Shown here: piece after piece, positions 7,988 through 13,591 of the stretch | Position numbering within the stretch: the stretch's first letter is position 1 | How the letters are laid out: each line of letters begins with the position of its first letter | Origin: an uncultured Duncaniella sp. | GTDB lineage: Bacteria > Bacteroidota > Bacteroidia > Bacteroidales > Muribaculaceae | Direction of reading: 5' to 3' | DNA length: 14,345 nucleotides | Assembly (NCBI GenBank): GCA_910577335.1 | Contig: CAJTMJ010000059.1 | Coordinates: 1-14,345, forward strand | Made by a program: the position numbers and the translations under genes | The notes under the pieces: model-generated | Database searches by the model: none | What the model saw: the letters and a program-made list of their open reading frames with translations, nothing else | Told to the model about the DNA's origin: nothing

Positions 7988-8320
7988 TTAGAGGAAGAAC
8001 GAGCGGAGGATTGTGGCTGCTACGATAAGGAAGATACACGCTCCGAACCATGATGCGGCGGTCTTTGTGGTATCGGGATCACCGCTCGACCACTTGGAAT
8101 AGACCTTGACGCCGCCGATGAGACCGACAACAGCGCCGATGGCGTATATGAGTTTCGTCCCTGGGTCGAAATACGATGTCACCATAGAGGTAGCCTCGTT
8201 GATACCGCTCAGACCGTTGCCGGCGGCAGCGGCACGGAGACCGCCGAGAAGTCCGGCGATGAGAGCCACCACAAGGCGGCACTTGATGATTTTAATTTTA
8301 TTGATGATAGAGGGTTTCAT
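7988..8320 (-). CDS. traE: Conjugative transposon protein TraE (DUF4134, VirB2-like pilin)
   Basis: The 110-residue protein has a long leader with a basic start and hydrophobic segment (about 15-33, RLVVALIAGLLGGLRAAAAG), probably cleaved after the Ala run. Two further hydrophobic helices follow at about 53-75 (GTKLIYAIGAVVGLIGGVKVY) and 88-107, separated by a polar turn (KWSSGDPDTTK). This two-helix hairpin after a signal sequence is the VirB2 pilin plan, and the GTKLIYAIGAVVGLIGG block is characteristic of TraE/DUF4134. The start overlaps the traD stop as ATGA. It is intact. Confidence 0.93.
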   Translation of the reverse strand: MKPSIINKIKIIKCRLVVALIAGLLGGLRAAAAGNGLSGINEATSMVTSYFDPGTKLIYAIGAVVGLIGGVKVYSKWSSGDPDTTKTAASWFGACIFLIVAATILRSFFL

Positions 8321-9063
8321 TGTTGGGGAGTGGGGATAGTTTTTTGATACTTGGGTAAGAAATCAGAAAGTTCAAACTCTCCGTATGCCTTCACGCTGAC
8401 AGGTTCGGGAGCCGTAATTTTTGAAGACTCCTTTTCAGCAGCGATTTCATCGACTTTACGATGGCATTCATCGAGTTTATCCAGAATATACCTTGGCAGG
8501 TGGGTCATCAACTCTGTATTCTTGAAGTCAGCGAAGACACGCACCACATACTGATGTTCATCAGAGGTCGGAGCAGTCTTGCGCCCAAGAATGAGTTCAG
8601 CTCGGGCAAGTTCGTCAAAAGTCGCTCCCTCGGCTATAGGCTCAGCCACTGAATTATCGCTTGCCGCAATTTCCTCGGCAATACGCTTGTCAGTTTCAAA
8701 AGCCTCTTTAATTTCCTCAGGTGACAATGCCGGAGGAGAGGGCGGAGTCGTAGATTCTTCAGGAACATCAAACTCGACATCGTCAATTTCAATATCCTCG
8801 TTGAATAGTTCTACAACAGCAGCTTCTGTTGCCTTTGCCACAATCTTTCTCACAGCATCAACCGAATACCGACTTTTTCCAATTCCGGCCTTCCGTACCG
8901 GAGTAGAACCAGATTCTGCGTGGGACTCCGATTTGGTATCCGCAGAACCGCCGGTTGTTTCGGCAGATGAATCTTTCTTTCGTCGCAGAACATCGAGAGT
9001 GATGTAGGCCATCAGTGCGATATTCAGCAGAAAGACGGCAGCCAGCAGTAGGTCTTTTGTCAT
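8317..9063 (-). CDS. traD: TraD-like conjugation protein with N-terminal anchor and acidic linker
   Basis: A 248-residue protein starts at ATG 9063 (MTKDLLLAAVFLLNIALMAY), where ATGA overlaps the traC stop. A TTG nine bases upstream is the only extension. A membrane anchor lies at about 4-24, followed by RRKK. A Ser/Thr/Glu-rich linker and a very acidic region (VELFNEDIEIDDVEFDVPEE) come next, then Pro-rich sequence (TTPPSPPALSPEE) and a predicted helical C-terminal part with FDELARAELILGRK and a YVVRVFADFKNTELMTHLPR stretch. Its position between the DUF3408 genes and traE, plus general features, fit TraD of Bacteroidales conjugative transposons. It is not the TraD coupling ATPase of F plasmid: no Walker motif is present. 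Function is unclear. Confidence 0.78.
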   Translation of the reverse strand: MTKDLLLAAVFLLNIALMAYITLDVLRRKKDSSAETTGGSADTKSESHAESGSTPVRKAGIGKSRYSVDAVRKIVAKATEAAVVELFNEDIEIDDVEFDVPEESTTPPSPPALSPEEIKEAFETDKRIAEEIAASDNSVAEPIAEGATFDELARAELILGRKTAPTSDEHQYVVRVFADFKNTELMTHLPRYILDKLDECHRKVDEIAAEKESSKITAPEPVSVKAYGEFELSDFLPKYQKTIPTPQQ

Positions 9064-9587
9064 GACTGGCAATTGAAAACGTCTGACTTCATCTGTTCCA
9101 GAAGCTCATCATTCAGACCGAGATGCACAAGGATTATAGCCTCGGTGAAGGAGCCGATAGTGGCTCCCGTATCAGCCCAGCTGACGATTTGCTTGAGTGC
9201 TTCGGCACATTCGACATCGACGTGTATCCATGCCGATCCGCGAGGCTGAGGGTCGGGACAGAGATATGTTTCGAGGTAATTTTCTCCGACGGTCTGATAA
9301 ATTGCCAGATCTCCGGGCATCAGTTTGTCGTACATTACTTTGCGCATGATCTCATGTAGGAATTTGTATTCTCTGAGATGCTCTCGCAGGATCGCACTGG
9401 CATACGACCTTACGGTAGTGTTGTTCTGTGCAATCAGGCGGACGACGCTCTTCAGTTTGTCGAGAGTCTTTTCGGTTATGCCGATGCAGCGCTGGTGCTT
9501 GATGGGCACACGGGTCAGAAATACTTCGGCATAATCCGATTTTGCCTTTTCGGAATTGCCTGTATTGGTTTTGATAGTGGGATTCAT
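9060..9587 (-). CDS. traC: TraC-type DUF3408 protein with two ribbon-helix-helix-like units
   Basis: In this 175-residue protein, residues about 16-75 (SDYAEVFL, then RCIGITEKTLDKLKSVVRL and AILREHLREY) match the DUF3408 pattern of a beta strand followed by two helices, similar to ribbon-helix-helix DNA-binding proteins. A second, weaker copy is visible at about 118-156: WIHVDVECAEALKQIVSWA, then GSFTEAIILVHL. Both copies keep the order strand, LK..V, T.xS, AII/AIL, HL. The ATG at 9587 overlaps the traB stop as ATGA. With traA and traB it starts the tra operon. DNA binding is inferred from fold resemblance. The traB/traC symbols follow gene order; sequence alone does not distinguish them securely. 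Confidence 0.78.
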   Translation of the reverse strand: MNPTIKTNTGNSEKAKSDYAEVFLTRVPIKHQRCIGITEKTLDKLKSVVRLIAQNNTTVRSYASAILREHLREYKFLHEIMRKVMYDKLMPGDLAIYQTVGENYLETYLCPDPQPRGSAWIHVDVECAEALKQIVSWADTGATIGSFTEAIILVHLGLNDELLEQMKSDVFNCQS

Positions 9588-10039
9588 TCTTTGTGTTGAA
9601 AAGGGTTGGGAACTTGTTGCTTGTTCATCATGTCCTCAATGAGTTCGGAAAACTCATTGAAATGATATTCAAGCAGATTGTGAATGTAAACCGACAACGG
9701 AAATCTCTCCATGCCATCTCCAAAGCACCTCATGAGTGCCTTGATTTTCTTGCAGTCATCTTTCGAGACATAGTAAGTCTTGCCATACCGCATAGACTCA
9801 CCCAAGTTAGGCCGGAGAAAAATATCCTGATAATCCTTCGGTGTCTTCACCACACCATTTTGCCGGCGCGGTAAAACGGAACCCGGATTTTTTCGATTAT
9901 CTTCTTGGGTTTCTTCCACCTTTGGGAGTTCGGTTTCCGCCTCGGCATCCACTTTGTCAGTTCTTCGCTGAGGGGATACCGGCTTGTAGGCGTCAAGGAA
10001 ATTGTCGGGTGTAATCTGTCCATCGTTCTTTTTCGCCAT
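9584..10039 (-). CDS. traB: TraB-type DUF3408 protein
   Basis: In this 151-residue protein the first roughly 65 residues are polar and probably unstructured, with Glu/Lys/Pro-rich sequence (ETELPKVEETQEDNRKNP). A DUF3408 domain follows at about 66-140: DYQDIFLRPN, a short strand GKTYYVSKDDCKKIKALM, then a second helical part LSVYIHNLLEYHFNEFSELI. This is the strand-helix-helix plan seen again in TraC, so the two are probably paralogues. It lies 4 nt downstream of the ParA-like traA, and its stop overlaps traC as ATGA. By analogy with ParA partners carrying ribbon-helix-helix folds it may be the DNA-binding adaptor of TraA; that is inference. Confidence 0.78.
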   Translation of the reverse strand: MAKKNDGQITPDNFLDAYKPVSPQRRTDKVDAEAETELPKVEETQEDNRKNPGSVLPRRQNGVVKTPKDYQDIFLRPNLGESMRYGKTYYVSKDDCKKIKALMRCFGDGMERFPLSVYIHNLLEYHFNEFSELIEDMMNKQQVPNPFQHKE

Positions 10040-10043
10040 AGCG

Positions 10044-10799
10044 TTACTTGGTGGTTATTTCAAGGAATTCAGTCACTAACTGCTCTATGCCGCTGCCTTT
10101 GAGCTGGGTACGGTCGGGAGGCATGAGAGTGGAGCGAAAAATTGCTCGCTTCACATCACAACTTCCTTCCCGGCGGAACCTGACGCTGTTGGGCAGAGAG
10201 GACTTCATCACATTGATGTTGAGTTCAGCCATGAACGAATCATAGACCTTGTAGAGTTCTGTCCGTTCACGCGGGTCAACCATTGTCCAGAGCACGTATA
10301 GATCCTTGATAGTGGACGCACCGGTTGTCATCAGAGCCTCACGAACATAGTTGCAGAATCCGATGCCGCTTTCGAGCACGTGGCGGTCGGCTGTCATGGG
10401 ACAGAAGACATAGTGGACGTTTCGGATTACATCAACCACATTGAAGTTGTTGATGGTACCCGGGAGGTCGAAAAACACAAAGTCCGGGATATACTGGTCC
10501 AGATAGTCCTGAGCCGTTTGTAGAGCTTCGCTGATTTCACATTCCAGAACCGGGTATGCCCGTTTCTGTGATTTCTGGAAGGTGTCGTAGAGCTGTTTTC
10601 GTAGATACTCGCTCTGCTCACAGTCACGCAACTCACGGTCACGTTCACGAGCGATACTATGTTGGGGAGGGTCACAGTCGATAACCGCCACTTCATACCC
10701 TTTAAGGTAATGAAGGCAACTGGCGAGAAGTACCGTTATGGTCGATTTGCCGACACCGCCTTTCTGCGATGACACGGCGACGAGAATAGGTTTCTTCAT
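10044..10799 (-). CDS. traA: ParA-family ATPase TraA
   Basis: This 251-residue protein is the first gene of the tra operon. It has the deviant Walker A motif KGGVGKST (residues 13-20) with the signature lysine, the Walker A' segment VAVIDCDPPQHS (about 37-47), and a Walker B-like DFVFFDLPG (about 106-114), all in the usual ParA/MinD order. No N-terminal helix-turn-helix extension is present, so it is of the short type that relies on a separate DNA-binding partner; the adjacent DUF3408 genes are the obvious candidates. ATG 10799 lies immediately beside the 4-bp-phased array at 10829-11228. In CTnDOT-type elements TraA proteins belong to the transfer operon, but their exact task is not established. 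Confidence 0.94.
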   Translation of the reverse strand: MKKPILVAVSSQKGGVGKSTITVLLASCLHYLKGYEVAVIDCDPPQHSIARERDRELRDCEQSEYLRKQLYDTFQKSQKRAYPVLECEISEALQTAQDYLDQYIPDFVFFDLPGTINNFNVVDVIRNVHYVFCPMTADRHVLESGIGFCNYVREALMTTGASTIKDLYVLWTMVDPRERTELYKVYDSFMAELNINVMKSSLPNSVRFRREGSCDVKRAIFRSTLMPPDRTQLKGSGIEQLVTEFLEITTK

Positions 10800-10828
10800 C
10801 TTGATTACTGGGAGATGGAGGGTCGAAA

Positions 10829-11228
10829 ATTCAGTTGTCTAATCGCTTGACCGCTCACTCAACTGAATACGCAACTGCCTGACCACTCAATCAACTGGTC
10901 ACACAGGCGATTGACTGATTGGTTGAAGTGCTGACTAATCAGGTCTTCAACCAATCAACCGGTTAATCGCGCAACTGCGCAGTCAGATGATTGGGTGGGC
11001 GATTGATTGGGTATGGCTTCAGTCAATCAAGCGAGCGGTATTCTGCCCGATTAGTCAATCAGTCAGTTGCAGTTCTACCACTTTGGACATTAGCGATACT
11101 GACGTTCTGACTAACCAATCAGTTACTCAATCGCTTGTTTGGCGAGGCAGGCAATCAACTGAATGGTTGATGCTTTACCCGGTCAATCAAACAGGTGTAT
11201 AATCAGTTGGGTGAAGTGTCGATTGAAT
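10829..11228. repeat. Tetranucleotide-phased (RNNY)n array upstream of traA
   Basis: Cut into 4-bp words from 10829, about 100 consecutive words follow R-N-N-Y: by hand count roughly nine in ten have a purine first and roughly nine in ten a pyrimidine last. Common words are AATC, GATT, AACT, AGTC, GGTT, AACC, GACT and AGTT. I located 12 AATC and 7 GATT words between 10841 and 11224, and every one starts at a position equal to 1 modulo 4. Longer repeats include CAATCAACTG (10888, 11152), AATCGCTTG (10841, 11129) and GTCAATCAA (11022, 11182). The pattern is its own reverse complement, so it reads alike on both strands and puts a Y-R step at nearly every fourth base. Stops interrupt the reading frames checked. 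A role as binding platform or structured leader is inference. Confidence 0.85.
10916..10957. repeat. Perfect 13-bp inverted repeat inside the phased array
   Basis: TGATTGGTTGAAG (10916-10928) and CTTCAACCAATCA (10945-10957) are exact reverse complements around a 16-nt spacer that itself contains CTAATCAG. The arms are made of in-phase tetramers (GATT GGTT GAAG / CTTC AACC AATC), so the dyad respects the 4-bp register. It could form a hairpin in a tra leader transcript or in single-stranded DNA, or be a dimer-binding operator. It lies about 120-160 bp from the traA start. Confidence 0.8.
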
Positions 11229-11273
11229 TGCCGTGGGACCACATGGGCGGCCGCAATCGACGGTCATAGGGGC

Positions 11274-11310
11274 GGTAACATTTACCATCCACGCATAGGT
11301 GAGAACCTAT
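11274..11310. other. Pair of small hairpins
   Basis: GGTAA-CAT-TTACC (11274-11286) and ATAGGT-GAGA-ACCTAT (11295-11310) are two perfect short inverted repeats 8 bp apart, in a stretch that does not keep the 4-bp phase. They could be RNA hairpins in the tra leader or relaxosome/operator sites. Each is short enough to occur by chance; the close pairing is what makes them noteworthy. Confidence 0.4.
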
Positions 11311-11345
11311 CGCGCTGAAAATCAATAGTGACTTGACGGAGATTC

Positions 11346-11377
11346 AGTTGTGCGACTGATTGGCCAATCAGTCAATC
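11346..11377. repeat. Second RNNY block with a perfect 20-bp palindrome
   Basis: Eight successive tetramers (AGTT GTGC GACT GATT GGCC AATC AGTC AATC) all fit R-N-N-Y, but in a phase one base later than the main array. Within them GACTGATTGGCCAATCAGTC (11354-11373) is a perfect 20-bp palindrome. It is built from the same words as the main array, so the same protein or process probably made or uses both. It lies about 100 bp downstream of the leftward promoter, within the predicted tra leader. Confidence 0.8.
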
Positions 11378-11435
11378 ACCGTCGGGTGTCATAGTATTAT
11401 TAAGAGACATCTCGTATCATCGACCCGATTTGAGA

Positions 11436-11451
11436 GCCTCCCGTCGGAGGC
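11436..11451. other. G+C-rich hairpin GCCTCC-CGTC-GGAGGC
   Basis: A perfect 6-bp stem with a 4-nt loop lies just downstream of the predicted leftward transcription start. No T-run follows on either strand, so an intrinsic terminator is not well supported. It could be a leader hairpin near the 5' end of the tra transcript. Confidence 0.45.
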
Positions 11452-11471
11452 GTTTCGTGTCGTTGACGTTG

Positions 11472-11504
11472 CAAAGTAAGGGATAATTTTTCATTCCCAC
11501 CAAA
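11472..11504 (-). promoter_or_regulatory. Candidate Bacteroides-type promoter reading leftward to traA
   Basis: On the minus strand TTTG (11504-11501) is followed after 21 nt by TTACTTTGC (from 11479), matching 7 of 8 positions of the Bacteroides -7 consensus TAnnTTTG with its -33 TTTG. Transcription would start near 11465, giving a leader of about 665 nt that contains the second RNNY block and the whole 400-bp array before traA. In CTnDOT, excision proteins (Xis2c/Xis2d) activate the tra promoter and RteR RNA reduces tra expression; whether this element uses such factors cannot be seen here. Confidence 0.6.
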
Positions 11505-11537
11505 CATTTTTGGCCAGATATAGCATAAGGTTGTACA

Positions 11538-11555
11538 TGTATATAGCTATATACA
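11538..11555. promoter_or_regulatory. Perfect 18-bp A+T-rich palindrome between divergent promoters
   Basis: TGTATATAGCTATATACA is an exact palindrome lying between the leftward promoter (11472-11504) and the rightward -7 box (11589). Location and symmetry suggest an operator for a dimeric regulator able to control both operons, or an easily melted site. Its word content differs from the RNNY arrays, so it probably has another ligand. Confidence 0.6.
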
Positions 11556-11572
11556 ATAGATATAGCACCAAC

Positions 11573-11596
11573 CGGCGGAAAATCGCCGTAACTTTG
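11573..11596 (+). promoter_or_regulatory. Candidate mob operon promoter (-7 box TAACTTTG) with adjoining inverted repeat
   Basis: TAACTTTG at 11589-11596 is a full match to the Bacteroides -7 consensus TAnnTTTG, pointing toward mobA. No TTTG is present 19-21 bp upstream, so the promoter looks weak or activator-dependent. CGGCG-GAAAAT-CGCCG (11573-11588) is a perfect inverted repeat ending directly at the -7 box and could be an operator. Transcription would begin near 11603, leaving an untranslated leader of about 280 nt before mobA that contains the hairpin cluster. Confidence 0.55.
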
Positions 11597-11692
11597 CATC
11601 GAGCAACGGAAGCTGCACCCTCAGCATCCGCACAGCCGCTGAACAGGGACCACATCAGAGGCAATCCATTCAGGTTTTTATTATAGGAGAGA

Positions 11693-11830
11693 GTGTTCAT
11701 TGGAACACAGCAAGGTGTCCAAACAGTAACCGTTTGGATTTCGGGTAACTCTGCCGTTACCACGAAATGACCTTGCCGTGCCGGGGCTTGGGACCGCTCC
11801 GAAGTCGCAATCCCCATGAAAAACCTGCGG
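11693..11830. other. Candidate oriT: cluster of inverted repeats upstream of mobA
   Basis: Three inverted repeats follow one another: GTGTTC-ATTG-GAACAC (11693-11708), TCCAAAC-N7-GTTTGGA (11718-11738), and a 12-bp stem with one bulged A, ATTTCGGGTAAC / GTTACCaCGAAAT (11738-11749 / 11756-11768). A G+C-rich stretch (TTGCCGTGCCGGGGCTTGGG) follows. A strong inverted repeat beside a G+C-rich run, just upstream of the accessory and relaxase genes, is the usual layout of a MOBP oriT. I cannot point to a nic site. The same hairpins could also be leader RNA structures for mobA. Confidence 0.5.
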
Positions 11831-11880
11831 TGCATTATAAAGGACAGCACGTTGTGCCACCATTTTATTCCCCTGAAACA

Positions 11881-12303
11881 ATGAAAACATCAGATAAGGC
11901 CGGGCGACCCAAGTCGTCCAACCCCTGCACGCATTGCGTCATGGTGAGGTTTGATGACCTTGAATATGACGCACTGCAACGCATGATGGAGAGAGCCGGC
12001 GAGACCGTAAAGGCTACTTTCATCAAGCAAGTCATAGCAGACAAGCCATTCAAGGTGCTTGTCACAGACAAGACACTCGCGCTCTATACTGCGAAGCTGG
12101 GCGAGTTTTTCTCCCAGTTCCGCACGTTAGGCGTGAATTATAACATAGTGGTAAGAGAACTTCGAGCCGGATTCACTGAGAAGAAAGCCATGAGCCTCCT
12201 TTACAATCTGGAAAAAACTACCCGTGACATGATAGCAATCATGGCCGAAGTCAAAGAACTTACCGAAAAATTCGATGAGCAATGGTCGCAAAAATCAGTA
12301 TAG
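11881..12303 (+). CDS. mobA: Mobilization accessory protein MobA (relaxosome component)
   Basis: The 140-residue protein starts at ATG 11881 (MKTSDKAGRPKSSNPC). The frame is open further upstream to 11767, but that part crosses the candidate oriT and lacks protein-like composition. After a basic, Pro/Ser-rich start, residues about 20-50 (HCVMVRFDDLEYDALQRMME, then KATFIKQVIAD) form a strand-helix-helix typical of NikA/MobC-like ribbon-helix-helix relaxosome proteins. The C-terminal half has the helical pattern FFSQFRTLGVNYNIVVRELR and a terminal helix. Such proteins bind oriT and help the relaxase. It overlaps the relaxase gene by 22 nt, indicating one operon. In Bacteroides naming this is MobA, although in enterobacterial plasmids MobA is the relaxase. 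Confidence 0.87.
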   Translation: MKTSDKAGRPKSSNPCTHCVMVRFDDLEYDALQRMMERAGETVKATFIKQVIADKPFKVLVTDKTLALYTAKLGEFFSQFRTLGVNYNIVVRELRAGFTEKKAMSLLYNLEKTTRDMIAIMAEVKELTEKFDEQWSQKSV

Positions 12304-13571
12304 GCTCATCGCTTTACGGAGCACTTGCCTATAACGGCGAAAAAATAAACGAGGCAAGAGGGCGTATCCTTGGTTCTAATAAGGTTGTGATTCCACCTGA
12401 CGGTCATGCGAGAATTGCCCAGATGGTAGAGGACTTCAAAAGTTTTATGCCTAAGATGGGCCGAACCAAGAAGCCGGTTCTTCACATATCGTTGAACCCG
12501 CATCCCGAAGACAGACTCACAGACCAGGATTTCGAGATTCTGGCCCGTGAGTACCTTGACAAACTGGGATTCGGTGACCAGCCATTCGTAATCTATAAGC
12601 ATGAGGACATCGACCGCCACCATATCCATATAGTGACTGTCAATGTCAATGAGCAAGGGAAGCGTCTGAATCAGGCATTTCTGTTCCGTCGCAGCAAGGC
12701 AATCACCAATGAGTTGGAACAGAAATATAATCTTCACAAAGCCCAGCGTGAAAAAGTATCTCCTGATACTCCCATCAAGAAACTTGACCCGTCCGGCGAC
12801 ATCAAGCGACAAGTACAGAATACTGTCAAACTTGTCAGTATGCGCTACAAGTTCCAGACTCTTGGCGAATACAATGCTATTCTCTCCTTATATAATATAA
12901 GGTGTGAACCCACCGACGGAAGAGTCAATGGTCGGGAGTATCATGGTCTCGTTTACTTTGCAATGAATGATAACGGCGATACAGTCTCGACTCCCTTCAA
13001 GGCTTCTCGGCTCGGTAAATTTGCCAGTAGAGCCGCAGTGGAAGGTCATTTTGAAAGGTCGAAAGAGAGTGTTGAGATTCGACCGACGAAAAGAATCGTG
13101 GCATCAGTCATGGCTCAGTCATCAGGTCAGGACGATTTCATTACCCGTCTCAAAGACAACGGCATTGACCTTGTGCTTAGATATAATGAAGATGGCAGAA
13201 TATATGGGGCGACTTTTGTTGACCACAATACCCATACCGTTCTCAATGGCTCCAGACTTGGAAAAGAGTTTTCGGCAAATGCTTTTGAACGATGGTTCAA
13301 TGGCGATGGCGAGAAACCGATTCTCTCAGCTTCGGTTACCCCGAATACTGATACTACTCAGACTGCCGGTGATACTTCCGCTCCGCCTCAGCCAAACCCG
13401 TCAACTGGGCAAAGTCAGGCTAATTCTCATGACTATAAGAATGACTATGAGCAGCCGACACTCCCCGGACTCGACCTATTCCAAGTCGGTCCCGGATTCA
13501 ATCCCGAGGAAGAAGCATTTTACAGGGCTATGCAGCGTCGAAAGAAAAGACGTCGCGGCCCGCAGTTATAA
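12282..13571 (+). CDS. mobB: Relaxase MobB (MOBP-type mobilization nuclease)
   Basis: This 429-residue protein nicks oriT and pilots the strand. The relaxase domain covers about 1-150. A Tyr-containing N-terminal motif (SSLYGALAYNGEK; Y12 or Y18 the candidate nucleophile) is followed by VLHISLNPHPEDRL (about 66-79) and the metal-binding histidine motif HEDIDRHHIHIV (H107, H113/H114, H116). Beyond it, about 200-257 and 288-338 look like two copies of one module, each ending in SRLGK followed by an aromatic F-containing helix. A Pro/Thr/Ser/Gln-rich linker (about 350-390) leads to a basic tail (QRRKKRRRGPQ). It overlaps mobA by 22 nt and precedes mobC by 20 nt. All catalytic residues appear intact. 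Confidence 0.94.
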   Translation: MVAKISIGSSLYGALAYNGEKINEARGRILGSNKVVIPPDGHARIAQMVEDFKSFMPKMGRTKKPVLHISLNPHPEDRLTDQDFEILAREYLDKLGFGDQPFVIYKHEDIDRHHIHIVTVNVNEQGKRLNQAFLFRRSKAITNELEQKYNLHKAQREKVSPDTPIKKLDPSGDIKRQVQNTVKLVSMRYKFQTLGEYNAILSLYNIRCEPTDGRVNGREYHGLVYFAMNDNGDTVSTPFKASRLGKFASRAAVEGHFERSKESVEIRPTKRIVASVMAQSSGQDDFITRLKDNGIDLVLRYNEDGRIYGATFVDHNTHTVLNGSRLGKEFSANAFERWFNGDGEKPILSASVTPNTDTTQTAGDTSAPPQPNPSTGQSQANSHDYKNDYEQPTLPGLDLFQVGPGFNPEEEAFYRAMQRRKKRRRGPQL

Positions 13572-13591
13572 ACCTTTAACCCAAGAAAACA

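Larger units (their letters stand above)
10800..11880. other. Intergenic control and transfer-origin region between traA and mobA
   Basis: About 1.1 kb separates the divergent tra and mob operons and contains no convincing gene. From left to right it holds a 400-bp 4-bp-phased array, two small hairpins near 11274-11310, a second short phased block with a 20-bp palindrome, a G+C hairpin at 11436-11451, a divergent promoter pair around 11472-11596 flanking an 18-bp palindrome, and several hairpins at 11693-11768. Open frames here (for example 10987-11202 plus, 11417-11599 and 11491-11850 minus) overlap promoters or palindromes and show no domain-like sequence. This arrangement fits the control and oriT region of a CTnDOT-like element. 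Confidence 0.75.

Noticed and set aside
10987..11202. A 71-codon plus-strand frame in the array
   Set aside because: The sequence is organised in 4-bp, not 3-bp, units, and neighbouring frames are full of stops; a chance opening.
10829..11228. CRISPR array
   Set aside because: Repeats are 4-10 bp words without regular long repeats or unique spacers, and no cas gene is present.
11436..11451. Intrinsic terminator
   Set aside because: The stem is only 6 bp and no T-run follows on either strand.
11417..11599. A 60-codon minus-strand frame
   Set aside because: It spans both promoter boxes and the 18-bp palindrome; the frame is explained by regulatory DNA.
11491..11850. A 119-codon minus-strand frame, with a second minus-strand frame at 11681-11890
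   Set aside because: They run antisense through the hairpin cluster and the mob promoter, and have no recognisable domain. More likely by-products of a conserved DNA region.
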